Notes under the pieces: generated by a model
Databases searched by the model: none
What the model was told of the DNA's origin: nothing
The model's input: the letters and a program-made list of their open reading frames with translations, nothing else
NCBI GenBank assembly: GCA_958295685.1
Contig: OY282365.1
Coordinates: forward strand, 1,860,001-1,924,000
DNA from: an uncultured Dehalococcoidia bacterium
GTDB taxonomy: Bacteria > Chloroflexota > Dehalococcoidia > Lucifugimonadales > CATQGZ01
Length of the DNA stretch: 64,000 nucleotides
Direction of reading: 5' to 3'
Program-made: the position numbers and the translations under genes
Part shown: positions 10,077-18,210 of the stretch, one piece after another
How positions within the stretch are numbered: position 1 is the stretch's first letter
How the letters are laid out: each line of letters begins with the position of its first letter

Positions 10077-11021
10077 TCATCCATCCCTCGACGCCTGTAT
10101 GAACACGCTGGCGCAGGCGCGGTCCTCTTCCGTCATGCCTCTGAATCTGGGGGCCAGCTTTTCCGCAGAGACAGTCGGCTCGGACTCGTACGGTTCGCGG
10201 CACCGCGCCTCGAAGCCGTGCAGTTCCAGCATGTCCAGGTGTTCGGACATGGGCGCCCGATTCAGGAGGTACGGCCGTCTGCCGCGAACCAGTCTCCACA
10301 CGAAGTCCGAACACGCCCGATGTCCGTCCCACGCCGCAGACAGTCCGTGGGACTTGAAGTCTATCACGTGCGAGACGTATCCACCGGGTTTCAGCCAGAG
10401 CGCCATTGCCCGGTACGTGCTGGACAGGTCGTCTACGTGCTCCAGCACCGCCTGCGAATAGATCATGTCGACTGAGCGCTTCTCGATAACGTCCGCTTCG
10501 TGCCAAGGCGCCCTATATTCGATCATCCCTCCGCCGGTCGTGATGGAGTCTCTGATGGATTCGAGTCTGCTCCCGTCCAGGGCCGCCAGCATACGGTCCC
10601 CGTCCAGCACGTGGGCGGGGAAGTCGTAGTTCTCGAGCATCGGCTTCACTCTGGGGAACTCGTCGGGCGCGGGGATGTCTTCCCGTCGAGTAAACAACTC
10701 GACCAGTTCATCGAACACCTCAACGTTCTTCTCGACGCCCGCCCGATCGACGATCTCAAGTCCATAGTACCGGGAACTGCCTGTGATCAGAGCCGCGAGG
10801 CCGACACCCAACGAGCTCCCCGGCCCCAGTTCCGCAACGGCCTCCGGCCATACGTTCAATCCGTTCTCCGAAGCGCGGACGAGGTGACGCAGCCAGACTG
10901 AGTAGCAGTACCGCGCCGAGTCTGTGTGTTCCTTCATGACGCCGGGCTGCAGACGGCTCCTGAGAGCCTGCACGCCAGGCAGGAAGGTGGCCATTCCGTA
11001 AGCTATGTGCCTGATTCTCAT
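10077..11021 (-). CDS. Class I SAM-dependent methyltransferase
   Basis: 314 aa. A Rossmann methyltransferase core is visible: motif I VAELGPGSSLGVG (about residues 62-74), an acidic residue after strand 2 (YGLEIVDRAG), and a Methyltransf_11-like block VDMIYSQAVLEHVDDL followed by WLKPGGYVSHVIDF. The substrate cannot be told. The acidic YSQAVLEHV signature is typical of small-molecule, lipid or sugar methyltransferases rather than DNA methylases. The ATG overlaps the stop of the upstream cytosine methylase by 4 bp (ATGA), so the two are translationally coupled, making it the last gene of the ATPase-vsr-dcm unit. Whether it takes part in defence or is a passenger is open. Confidence 0.8.
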   Translation of the reverse strand: MRIRHIAYGMATFLPGVQALRSRLQPGVMKEHTDSARYCYSVWLRHLVRASENGLNVWPEAVAELGPGSSLGVGLAALITGSSRYYGLEIVDRAGVEKNVEVFDELVELFTRREDIPAPDEFPRVKPMLENYDFPAHVLDGDRMLAALDGSRLESIRDSITTGGGMIEYRAPWHEADVIEKRSVDMIYSQAVLEHVDDLSSTYRAMALWLKPGGYVSHVIDFKSHGLSAAWDGHRACSDFVWRLVRGRRPYLLNRAPMSEHLDMLELHGFEARCREPYESEPTVSAEKLAPRFRGMTEEDRACASVFIQASRDG

Positions 11022-12373
11022 CTCAGGGGTCCTCTCGGTGACGCAGAACTGGACAGGAGATCAGACAGGGCTCGACCGTGTAGGTAAGTGAAGTAGGTGG
11101 GAAACGCCTCTCCAACCAAGTTACGGATAAGATAGAACGTTCTGCCCTCCTTCGCTCGTGTCCAGTCGTAGAACCTTGGGACGGTCTGCAAGTCGGCACA
11201 CTCCAAGGTACTGAGTACCCTGTTCTCCCAGGGATGAATCTTGAAGTCGCTGCCTACGTGGCTTGAATTGGTGGTTATGGTATACGCGGGTCTTTCAGGA
11301 TTCATTCGTCTGTAGCTTGAGTGGAACCCTCTGATTAGGAACGGTCGCCCGTTTCTTTCAACGTAGGGTCTATTGCGCATTACGGCGCTGCAAGCAGGGC
11401 ACAGTATCAAGCCGGTGTCGACCTGCCGACCGCACGACGGGCAGGTGTCGTTGTCGTAGGCGCTGCGCCCTGAGCGTTCCGGTATTTCACTGACCTGTCG
11501 ATATCGGTCTGGCCCATACGCGGGAACAAAGTGCAAGGGGTGAGTCCCGCGTGCGGCATCCTTGGATCTTGCGTCCAGCGGTTCGTACTCCATGGCCTCC
11601 AACCACTCGCGAATGCTCACCCACGGTCGCACTCCATTGTTTGACTGCTCAGCGTGAGTTGGAGGCGGCAATGGGGTTCGACTTCGGGATAGCATCGACT
11701 CCAGACACGTCTCATCCTTATGTACCGCCACGATCAGGGCACGCTTTCTGACCTGGGGGATACCGTAGTCGGCCACGTTCACCACGTTAGGGAACACTTC
11801 ATAGTCCTGTAGGCCGTCGCGGAGCAGGTCAACCACCTGGCTCTTGGCCCCATCGTACTCGACGTTGAGCGTCAGAATCTGACGAACGTTTTCGACGACG
11901 ATTATCCTCGGCTTCAGCAACTGGGCAAGTGGGATGACCTCTAGCATAAGCCGGTTCTTTTCTTCCAATGCCTTCGCTTGCGGGGTCTGCCGCTTGCCCC
12001 TGCTGGGATTCGAGCTACTCATGCCCTGGCATGGGGGAGTAGCCACCAACAAGTCCAGCTGCCGGGACGTAGATCGGCAATAGGCAGCCGCGACCTCGTC
12101 ATGGCTGACGCGGACATCGCGAACAAGCCACGCGGACGACGGGAAGTTGTCGGAACCAATGGCGGCTCGCCTCTGGTCTATCTCGACCTGGACGAGGAAC
12201 TGGAACCCGGCCATCTCGTATCCCAGGTCACTCAAACCAGCCCCTGAGAACAGGGAAATGGCTGTCCAGGAAGCTGCCGCCGCCGGCCTATCCTGTAGTA
12301 TGAAGTCGCGGAGCGGCTGACTAGACACCATCGTCTCCCACAACGAAGGCAGTTCTCTTTGGGGGCGCTCCAC
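11018..12373 (-). CDS. dcm: DNA (cytosine-5-)-methyltransferase with zinc-ribbon insertion
   Basis: 451 aa. C5-methylase motifs appear in order: I FSGAGLSDLG (42-51), IV PPCQG (catalytic C115), VI ENV (161-163), VIII QVRKR (207-211), IX RPAYTIT (361-367), X NLVGEAFP (418-425). It methylates cytosine in a specific duplex site using SAM. The target-recognition region between VIII and IX carries a four-cysteine ribbon (C311, C314, C325, C328), unusual for a plain Dcm. The start overlaps vsr by 53 bp; an internal ATG at 12331 would cut this to 11 bp. The Vsr partner suggests that methylated-C deamination repair or restriction is linked to this site. Recognition sequence unknown. Confidence 0.93.
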   Translation of the reverse strand: MERPQRELPSLWETMVSSQPLRDFILQDRPAAAASWTAISLFSGAGLSDLGYEMAGFQFLVQVEIDQRRAAIGSDNFPSSAWLVRDVRVSHDEVAAAYCRSTSRQLDLLVATPPCQGMSSSNPSRGKRQTPQAKALEEKNRLMLEVIPLAQLLKPRIIVVENVRQILTLNVEYDGAKSQVVDLLRDGLQDYEVFPNVVNVADYGIPQVRKRALIVAVHKDETCLESMLSRSRTPLPPPTHAEQSNNGVRPWVSIREWLEAMEYEPLDARSKDAARGTHPLHFVPAYGPDRYRQVSEIPERSGRSAYDNDTCPSCGRQVDTGLILCPACSAVMRNRPYVERNGRPFLIRGFHSSYRRMNPERPAYTITTNSSHVGSDFKIHPWENRVLSTLECADLQTVPRFYDWTRAKEGRTFYLIRNLVGEAFPTYFTYLHGRALSDLLSSSASPRGPLR

Positions 12374-12806
12374 ATATAAGCGGAACCAGGCGGTCGATGG
12401 TCAGTGCGAGTGCCGTCTTGGTTCTAACGTCGTGCTCTGGAATACGAAACACTGTCCAGCCGGCGTCTGCAAGCTCCTTCGTGAATCGAAGGTCTCGTTC
12501 TCTGTTGGCGCTTATCTTATTCACCCAGAACTCGCCGCTCAGTCCCGAGTGCTTGCGGCATTCGGGGCAACCGTGCCAGAAGCACCCGTCAACAAAGATG
12601 ACGATCCGTCTTCGAGGGAATACCATGTCAGGATTTCCAGGAAGTCGCTCGTCCTTGACGGACTTATAGCCTTCGTGAGTGAAGTACCGCACCCCTCGAC
12701 GCCATAAACCCGACGCCAGGGCTCGCTCAGGTTGCGTTCTCCCACGGTTATGCGCCATGGCCTTATATCTCTGACGGGGAGCCATGACGTCCGTAGGACT
12801 ATGCAT
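12321..12806 (-). CDS. vsr: Vsr-family endonuclease (very short patch repair type)
   Basis: 161 aa. Vsr hallmarks: TQPERALASGLWRRGVRY helix, GNPDMVFPRRRIVIFVDG (catalytic Asp at about 60), FWHGCP with C80, C83 and H86 for the structural zinc, then WVNKISANRERD and a C-terminal WTVFRIPEHD. Classical Vsr nicks next to T:G mismatches made by deamination of 5mC. Vsr homologues beside methylases and GHKL ATPases have also been proposed to act as restriction nucleases. The gene sits 3 bp after the ATPase and overlaps dcm. Internal starts at M8 or M17 are possible. No other type II endonuclease is visible in the island. Confidence 0.93.
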   Translation of the reverse strand: MHSPTDVMAPRQRYKAMAHNRGRTQPERALASGLWRRGVRYFTHEGYKSVKDERLPGNPDMVFPRRRIVIFVDGCFWHGCPECRKHSGLSGEFWVNKISANRERDLRFTKELADAGWTVFRIPEHDVRTKTALALTIDRLVPLICGAPPKRTAFVVGDDGV

Positions 12807-12809
12807 TAC

Positions 12810-14774
12810 TTACGTTCTTGTCTCGTCTTCTCGTCTGACTATGGGACCTCCGCTGGATCGCGTAACCTCTAACCAGCCAGTGTGAAGTCGCTTGGTATTT
12901 TCTATTACGCTGCCCCAAGTTCGAAATTCTAGCTTGACTCGCACTCCCTGTAGGCTCTCCTTGATCAAGTTAGCCCTTTGCGTATAACCATTGGCGATCA
13001 TCAAACCACTGACCGATGGAGGCGTGCTGTTGTTACTAGAGTATTCTCTTTCAACGGCTAAGACATAGGCATGAAACTTGTTGACCTCTGCATCACTGGC
13101 ATGATGCACCGATCCATCCCGCTTATAGCCTCGTTTTGTCTCTACAATCAACAGTTCATCGAGCGGTGCCGGATGCTTTGGTTGCAAGATAAACAAGAAA
13201 TCGAGCCTGTCGCTTGTTACTGGATCGATAGTAGGTTCATATCGTTCGGTCAGTGTGTCCAAGTCGATTTCATCCCCCAATAGACTCCAACGAGGATCAA
13301 GTAACCAAGGGAATTTCTTGATAGTATCGTGTATCTCTGGAACTTCCGTAGCTCCAGCCTTAATTGCCGCATCAAGCCGTTCAATCGTCTCAAGTCGAGC
13401 CTGAATTATGCTATAGTTCTTTCTAGCATCAATCAATGAAAACTCTCTGACGAGTCCCCAAAAGTTGCTTTGGAATCCCTCGTCCTCATACCGGACACGC
13501 TCCATGAGTTCCCGGACCGCCTTGTCATTAAGCCCATTGACTACTTCCACCATGAAGTCGTGGACATCTGCAGGGTCGGAGTCGCCGATTTTAGCGACCC
13601 TAATCGCAATGTCGCCTATATGCCGTTGCTCAGTCTTGGTGAAATCTTTAATCAGTTCCGTTAAGTCCGGGGTTTGAATTGACTTCGCAGCTTTCTCTTG
13701 ACGCTTGTCCTGTCGCTGGGACAGAGCCCAATCCAACCTGCGCCGGCCCCACCGAAGCACTTCCTGCACTCTGTCGTCCTCCAGCTGCAGCTGGTCACGG
13801 TTCGTTTGGATCAGATCGTCCTCGACATCTGTACCAGTATCCAGCCAATCGGCGACTACTTCTCCAACTACGTACTCTTGTCCAAGTTGACCTCGCACTC
13901 CTTGAGTGCGTTCAAACATAAAGGGTCTTTGTAGCAGCTTCCCACGTCCCAGAATAGAAATACCGCGCAAGTATTCAGCTTCAAGAGGCTTAGGCGTAAA
14001 ACCGATCCACCATCGGACTTCTTTGCCACTAGGGAGATCCTCAGTTCCCCACCCATCAACTCCAACTTGACCTAAGTACCCGGCAGGTTGTCCATCTTTC
14101 GGAAACCGGAACTCTAGGTCCATGTCGAACCGTTGGAGCTGCTTCCCATTGATAAACACTCTCATAACAGTCTGGTCTATCGCAAAGCGCCGGGACATTG
14201 ACTTCATGAACTGATCTTCAGAGATAGCACGCTTTAGACGCAATCTGGAAAGCCGAATCCTGGTTCCATTAGAGAGAAGCGAACTATCCGCAGAATAGAG
14301 GGGTTCTTGCCCGGTAGTTTCCTTGACTTCACAGTCTGTCCCGGGGTCTGCCTTTCTGATTTCGTCGTAGTCAAGTCGGAATGACACTGCTTGTCCTTGT
14401 CGGACTGTGTAGCAATCGAGAATTTCTGCTGTCCCGAAAGCCGCGAGCTTGCCTATTCCCTTCCGGCCGTGAACTGACCGGCCGCCGCCCTGAGTCTTTC
14501 CTTCGTCCTGAAGTCGTCGCTTCCGACCGACTATCAGGTATTGCGACTGCGCTTGTTCCCTCGTCATCCCATGACCGTCATCTAGGACTTCTATTGTGCC
14601 GCCCGTGCTCCAAGACTGTCCAAATGGAATTCTGACCCACACGTTCTGGGCATCCGCATCCCACGCATTGGAGATAAGCTCTGCTACGGTGGCCGTAGCA
14701 CTCGGATATAGCTGGGCACCTAACTGTTCGATTAGTGCACCAATGAATTTCAGCTTGAGTGGTTGTTCACCCAT
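12810..14774 (-). CDS. GHKL (MutL/MORC-like) ATPase with C-terminal PD-(D/E)XK-like domain
   Basis: 654 aa. Bergerat-fold motifs: N-box ELISNAWDADA (32-42), G1 DDGHGM (65-70), G2 GRKGIGKLAAFG (103-114). A middle transducer-like part follows, then a C-terminal region with FPWLLDPRW (489-496), D525 and ELLIVETKR (E545, K547), spaced like a PD-(D/E)XK active site. MutL/MORC-type ATPases in restriction-modification loci with C5 methylases and Vsr were described by Iyer and colleagues (2008). They are thought to clamp or remodel DNA by ATP-driven dimerisation. RBS AGGGGGAG precedes the ATG. Base composition is clearly more AT-rich than the surroundings, suggesting transfer. It is first in the ATPase-vsr-dcm-methyltransferase unit. 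Confidence 0.85.
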   Translation of the reverse strand: MGEQPLKLKFIGALIEQLGAQLYPSATATVAELISNAWDADAQNVWVRIPFGQSWSTGGTIEVLDDGHGMTREQAQSQYLIVGRKRRLQDEGKTQGGGRSVHGRKGIGKLAAFGTAEILDCYTVRQGQAVSFRLDYDEIRKADPGTDCEVKETTGQEPLYSADSSLLSNGTRIRLSRLRLKRAISEDQFMKSMSRRFAIDQTVMRVFINGKQLQRFDMDLEFRFPKDGQPAGYLGQVGVDGWGTEDLPSGKEVRWWIGFTPKPLEAEYLRGISILGRGKLLQRPFMFERTQGVRGQLGQEYVVGEVVADWLDTGTDVEDDLIQTNRDQLQLEDDRVQEVLRWGRRRLDWALSQRQDKRQEKAAKSIQTPDLTELIKDFTKTEQRHIGDIAIRVAKIGDSDPADVHDFMVEVVNGLNDKAVRELMERVRYEDEGFQSNFWGLVREFSLIDARKNYSIIQARLETIERLDAAIKAGATEVPEIHDTIKKFPWLLDPRWSLLGDEIDLDTLTERYEPTIDPVTSDRLDFLFILQPKHPAPLDELLIVETKRGYKRDGSVHHASDAEVNKFHAYVLAVEREYSSNNSTPPSVSGLMIANGYTQRANLIKESLQGVRVKLEFRTWGSVIENTKRLHTGWLEVTRSSGGPIVRREDETRT

Positions 14775-14785
14775 CAGCTCCCCCT

Positions 14786-14812
14786 AAAAGCCCTGTGCGA
14801 AACGTTCAGGGC
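14786..14812 (-). terminator. Weak hairpin with T4 between small genes and the defence operon
   Basis: On the minus strand GCCCTG, an 11-nt loop and CAGGGC are followed by TTTT, ending 12 bp before the ATPase start. It may end transcription from the small genes upstream or regulate the ATPase leader. Confidence 0.4.
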
Positions 14813-14831
14813 ATCTGTGTGTTCCATCACC

Positions 14832-15053
14832 TCAGCCCCCAACCTGCTGAGCCAGGGCCACTATGAGGTCGTTGCGCTGAGCCGCCGTCTCTGCGGTTGC
14901 CTGCGTTGAGATGATGGTGCGCCCGCGCGGCCCGGTGGGTCTATCCGGCAGCCTACTGAAGGCTTCCCACACTCGGCAGACAGTATCCGCATCCCTTTGC
15001 GTCTTTGCGGCCAGTTCCCCGAGCATAGTCGATGGCTTCCCGTTTGGTTTCAA
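14832..15053 (-). CDS. Small hypothetical protein (uncertain)
   Basis: 73 aa (or 64 from M10), not recognised. It contains QRDADTVCRVWEAFSRLP and a polar C-terminus ending LAQQVGG. It overlaps the 76-aa Cys/His protein by about 100 bp in another frame, so at most one start region is likely right. No clear RBS. It could be coding from the internal ATG at 15026, or spurious. Confidence 0.25.
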   Translation of the reverse strand: MKPNGKPSTMLGELAAKTQRDADTVCRVWEAFSRLPDRPTGPRGRTIISTQATAETAAQRNDLIVALAQQVGG

Positions 15054-15183
15054 AAGGCCCGCGCCACAAATTATTGGGACGACGAGACTCGTTCATCCCC
15101 CGGCCATCGTTACAGTACATGCACGCCGCCTCGTGGACTCGCACCCAGCTAGTTGCAGGATCATCATAGACCCAGTAGGTCAT
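14953..15183 (-). CDS. Small Cys/His-rich hypothetical protein
   Basis: 76 aa starting MTYWVYDDP. The pattern HEAACMYCNDGRG ... LWRGPFETKREAIDYA ... GCGYCLP has two C-x2-C pairs. It looks like a recurrent small zinc-binding-type domain in bacterial mobile regions, with function unknown. I chose the ATG at 15183 because the frame upstream runs into tRNA-Ala; AAAGGA lies 12 nt before it. It sits between the tRNA and the defence operon on the same strand and is probably part of the acquired island. Confidence 0.55.
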   Translation of the reverse strand: MTYWVYDDPATSWVRVHEAACMYCNDGRGMNESRRPNNLWRGPFETKREAIDYARGTGRKDAKGCGYCLPSVGSLQ

Positions 15184-15282
15184 CGCTTCTACCCGTCCTT
15201 TCGGCGGCGGCCATTCAGACGAGGCCGGTACGTTCGCGTTGGAGCGGCGGCCACTCTGGGCCGGTCCTGCCGCGGCAAACTC

Positions 15283-15358
15283 TGGTGGAGATAGGGGGAC
15301 TCGAACCCCCAACCTCGGCATTGCGAACGCCGCGCTCTCCCAGTTGAGCTATATCCCC
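15283..15358 (-). tRNA. tRNA-Ala(CGC)
   Basis: A full cloverleaf reads on the minus strand: acceptor GGGGATA/TATCTCC, D-stem GCTC/GAGC, anticodon stem CGGCG/TGCCG with loop TTCGCAA (anticodon CGC), T-arm GGGGG-TTCGAGT-CCCCC, discriminator A and encoded CCA (15285-15283). Its 3' end faces the defence island. Confidence 0.97.
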
Positions 15359-15399
15359 ACACTCGAACGACGGCCGAATTGTACCACAGGGAGCCGTCC

Positions 15400-15553
15400 G
15401 AGGCCCTGCGCCTTCGGGGCGACCGCGTAGTCGTCTGGCGCGATATGCAAGGGCGCTGTCCGAAGGCCCTTGCCTTCGGGGGTCTGCTGGCCTGCCCCGA
15501 GGTCAGGCCGCCCTTGGAATGGGTCCGATCCCCTGCGCCTTCGGGGGTCTGCT
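15400..15553. repeat. Three short GCCTTCGGGG repeats at the 3' end of the dehydrogenase
   Basis: CCCTGCGCCTTCGGGG recurs near 15404, 15468 (CCCTTGCCTTCGGGGG) and 15530. The last two also share GTCTGCT, and the third copy overlaps the stop codon at 15552. Each can form a small C4/G4 hairpin. No gene lies in 15359-15551. Confidence 0.7.
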
Positions 15554-16508
15554 AGAATCCGGCGCCTTTGTCGACGGTGTAGATGAAGGGCTCGTTGGAC
15601 AGGAAGCGCCTGAGGTTCTCCTTGAATATGTGCCGCCGTTCGGACAGCAGCGCCGGGGTCATCGCGGAGGCGTGGGGAGATATGACCACGTTCTTCATGT
15701 CCCATAGGGGGCTGGATTCGGGCAGCGGCTCGACCGCCGTCACGTCAAGCCCCGCGCCCGCTATCCGACCGGAGTTCAGGCCGTCGATCAGCGCGTCCTC
15801 GTCCACGATGTTGCCTCTGGAGATCGCTATGAGGTAGGCGCCGTCCTTGAGGAGCCCGACGCGGCGTCTGTCGATCAGGCCCCGCGTATCGGGCGTGAGG
15901 GGCGCGGTGATTACGAACCAGTCGGAGATGGAGAGGAGTTCGTCGAGCCTGTCGAGGCCCCAGACCTCCTTTACCACGGGCGGCGCGGGGCGCGGGTGCT
16001 TGTCCACCGCGTAGACGTCCATGCCGAACCCGTGGGCGCGCCACGCCACAGCCGCCCCGATGTCCCCCAGGGCGAGGATACCCATGACGCTCCCGACCAG
16101 GTTGGCCTGGCGTCCGTTGTACTTTCGAGGCTCCCACCGGCGCTCCCGCTGGTCGTCCCACATCTCGTTGAGCTGGTGCGCCAGCGTGACCACCATGCCC
16201 ATGACGTGGTCCGCCATCGGCGCGGCATGTGGGCCCCGGCAGTTGGTCAGCACCACGTCGCTGTCGACGACCTCGGGTATGGCGAGGATCATGTCCACGC
16301 CGGTTCCGACGCACTGTATCCATCGCAGCCGCTCGGCGGCGAGGAAGACCTCGCGGGACGGGGCGCCGCAGAACGCGTCGGCGGAGCGGATGTTGACCAT
16401 CTCATCGTCCTTGCCGTCCGAGGGGAGGAACTCCACGTTCGGGAATTCGTCCCTGAGCTCCGCGACGAACTCCTCGCCGCTCTGAATCGTCTCGAGCGCT
16501 ACTTTCAT
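15552..16508 (-). CDS. D-2-hydroxyacid dehydrogenase family (NAD-binding)
   Basis: 318 aa, near family length. It should interconvert a 2-oxoacid and D-2-hydroxyacid with NAD(P). Catalytic Arg (AISRGNIVDEDAL), Glu (VTAVEPLPESSP) and His (VISPHASA) are present in order. The dinucleotide motif reads GILALGDIG, so the first Gly of the usual GxGxxG is Ala; this may weaken or shift cofactor binding. Substrate unknown; GhrA-like or SerA-like members are possible. The gene is monocistronic. Promoter element A lies upstream in the same orientation, its -10 box about 350 bp before the ATG. Confidence 0.9.
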   Translation of the reverse strand: MKVALETIQSGEEFVAELRDEFPNVEFLPSDGKDDEMVNIRSADAFCGAPSREVFLAAERLRWIQCVGTGVDMILAIPEVVDSDVVLTNCRGPHAAPMADHVMGMVVTLAHQLNEMWDDQRERRWEPRKYNGRQANLVGSVMGILALGDIGAAVAWRAHGFGMDVYAVDKHPRPAPPVVKEVWGLDRLDELLSISDWFVITAPLTPDTRGLIDRRRVGLLKDGAYLIAISRGNIVDEDALIDGLNSGRIAGAGLDVTAVEPLPESSPLWDMKNVVISPHASAMTPALLSERRHIFKENLRRFLSNEPFIYTVDKGAGF

Positions 16509-16584
16509 GAAATGACCTCCGATATCCGAGTCTATGAGAAAACGCGCGGCTCGGCAACGCCGCCGCTCAGGGGTAAGTCTCGCG

Positions 16585-16907
16585 CCTGGTTGACTGGGGC
16601 GGCGCGCCGGTCCTCAGCGCCTGCCGCCCTCTGGGGAGCGGCGGCGGCGGGGAATTTTCGCCGAAGTGTCGGATTTTCCGCATTTTCGTAGCTGAGAGGG
16701 CCGATTTTGGCCGACACTATGCGACACTTTTGCGACACTTATGCGACACTCATGCGACACTTTTGCGACACCTTTGCGACACTTATGCGACACTTTGCGA
16801 CAGGCGCTTCAGGAGTCCTTGCGGGCTGTTCGTGGAGATGGGCTGGCTGTGTCATGGGGATACTCTAGCACAGCGGTTCGGTGGTGTCAATTGTCTGAAT
16901 CAGGATT
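16585..16907 (-). promoter_or_regulatory. Repeat-leader element A (promoter + 11-bp array + anti-repeat)
   Basis: Minus strand. -35 TTGACA (16890-16885), 17-bp spacer, extended -10 TGC-TAGAGT (16867-16862), 6 nt, then ATGACACAG (ATG 16855-16853). The 11-bp array spans 16802-16711. The linker GGCCAAAATCGGCCCTCTCA follows, then CCGACACTTCGG (16672-16661). The anti-repeat CCGACACT pairs exactly with the last unit AGTGTCGG. Homology to element C covers the whole span, including AATCCTGATTCAGACAA upstream and CCCCAGTCAACCAGG downstream. It reads towards the dehydrogenase at 16508. Confidence 0.85.
16711..16802 (-). repeat. 11-bp direct-repeat array A
   Basis: About eight units of GTGTCGC(A)nnn, with variation confined to the last three to four bases (ATAA, AAAG, AAAA, ATGA). 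Units fall once per helical turn. Confidence 0.95.
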
Positions 16908-17159
16908 TGAGGATGGCAGGATTGGGGAGGCGCGGTCGATTTCGTCGCGGGCGAATTGGGCGGGGGATTTGGTGGGTGATTTTTTGCCGAAAGTAAAAAA
17001 CTTGGCAATTTCGTGGCCGCGCAGCTACTGGAAATCGCGGGCGGAATATGGTTCAATGCCGCCCGCCATGCTTGGACACTGGACCGGCTCCGTATGTGTT
17101 TGGAACCGTGCGCCCCGTATCATGCCGGGCGTGCGGCGGTGTTTTAGGAGACAGCCCGC

Positions 17160-18131
17160 TTGAATATCCTAGTCGCCGGCGCCGGGGGTTTCATCGGCCA
17201 CCATCTGGTGAACCGACTGAAGGCTGAGGGCCATTGGGTTCGCGCAGCCGACACGGGGCACCCCCAGTTCGAGCCGAGCGCCGCCGACGAGTTCCTCGTC
17301 ACCGACCTGCGCCGCCTCGAAAATTGCCTCCAGGCCACGGACGGGATGGACGACGTCTACCAGTTCGCCGCCGACATGGGCGGCATCGGGTACATCTCCA
17401 ACAATCACGCATCCCTCACCCGCAACAACACGCTCATTAGCAGCCACATGCTGGAGGCGGCTCGAGTTTCGCGCGTCCGCAGGTACCTGTACCCCAGTTC
17501 CGCATGTGTCTACCCCGTCTTCCTCCAGGATAGCGAGGACGTCACCCCGCTGAAGGAGGACGAGGCCATCCCGGCCAATCCGGAGAAGGGCTACGGATGG
17601 GAGAAGCTCTTCACCGAACAGCTCACCGGCTACTACCATGAGGAGTGCGGTCTGGACGTGCGGATCGTGCGGCTGCACAACATCTACGGGCCGCTCGGCA
17701 CCTATGACGGCGGCAGGGAGAAGGCGCCCGCCGCGATCTGCCGGAAGGTCGCGTTCGCCCATGACGGCGGCCACGTCGAGGTCTGGGGCAACGGGGAGCA
17801 GACCCGCAGCTTCTGCTACATCGACGACTGCATCGAGGGCCTCCTGAAGATCATGGAGTCGGGCTACACCAAGCCGATCAATCTGGGCACCGACCAGCTC
17901 ATCACTGTCGACGGCCTGGTCGACGCGGTGTGCCGGGCCGCAGGCAAGCGCCTGAAGAAGGTGTACGACCCGGCCAAGCCCCTGGGCGTGCGTGGCCGCA
18001 ACAGCGACAACTCGATCCTGAGAGCGACCACCGGCTGGCAGCCTTCGATCAGTATAGAGGACGGCATCAAGGCCACCTATGACTGGATCGCCGCGGAGAT
18101 TGCCAAGGCTCTCCAGCCAGTCCGCGTCTGA
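17160..18131 (+). CDS. NAD-dependent epimerase/dehydratase, GDP-mannose 3,5-epimerase-like
   Basis: 323 aa extended SDR. Nucleotide-binding GAGGFIG (7-13), ADMGGIGYI (71-79), S113/S114 in YPSSACVYP and Y145-x3-K149 (GYGWEKL) form the catalytic set. ADMGG and the SACVYP context are characteristic of GDP-mannose 3,5-epimerases, which convert GDP-D-mannose to GDP-L-galactose or gulose; other sugar-nucleotide epimerases cannot be excluded. TTG start with TAGGAGA 8 nt upstream. It is the first plus-strand gene after the element A region and is probably transcribed alone, 79 bp before trpB. Role: cell-surface polysaccharide precursor supply. Confidence 0.85.
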   Translation: MNILVAGAGGFIGHHLVNRLKAEGHWVRAADTGHPQFEPSAADEFLVTDLRRLENCLQATDGMDDVYQFAADMGGIGYISNNHASLTRNNTLISSHMLEAARVSRVRRYLYPSSACVYPVFLQDSEDVTPLKEDEAIPANPEKGYGWEKLFTEQLTGYYHEECGLDVRIVRLHNIYGPLGTYDGGREKAPAAICRKVAFAHDGGHVEVWGNGEQTRSFCYIDDCIEGLLKIMESGYTKPINLGTDQLITVDGLVDAVCRAAGKRLKKVYDPAKPLGVRGRNSDNSILRATTGWQPSISIEDGIKATYDWIAAEIAKALQPVRV

Positions 18132-18197
18132 AGAGACCGTCCCACTCCGCTGACGCGGCGGCAGACGGCTGCGCCGCCACCTTCCCGCCGAAAGTCG

Positions 18198-18203
18198 TAT
18201 AAT
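18198..18203 (+). promoter_or_regulatory. -10 box giving a probably leaderless trpB mRNA
   Basis: A perfect TATAAT ends 7 nt before the GTG start of trpB, so the transcript should begin at or next to the start codon. No Shine-Dalgarno sequence and no good -35 box are visible. Confidence 0.55.
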
Positions 18204-18210
18204 CTCCTCA

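Larger units (their letters stand above)
16509..17159. other. Gap holding repeat element A; remainder empty
   Basis: The 651-bp gap contains element A (16585-16907). In 16908-17159 I see no gene, RNA or terminator. TAGGAGA at about 17147 is the RBS of the epimerase. Confidence 0.7.

Noticed and set aside
16730..16996. Open frames through the 11-bp arrays (MRHLCDTYAT-type peptides)
   Set aside because: They only translate the tandem repeat on the antisense strand, and frames differ among copies.
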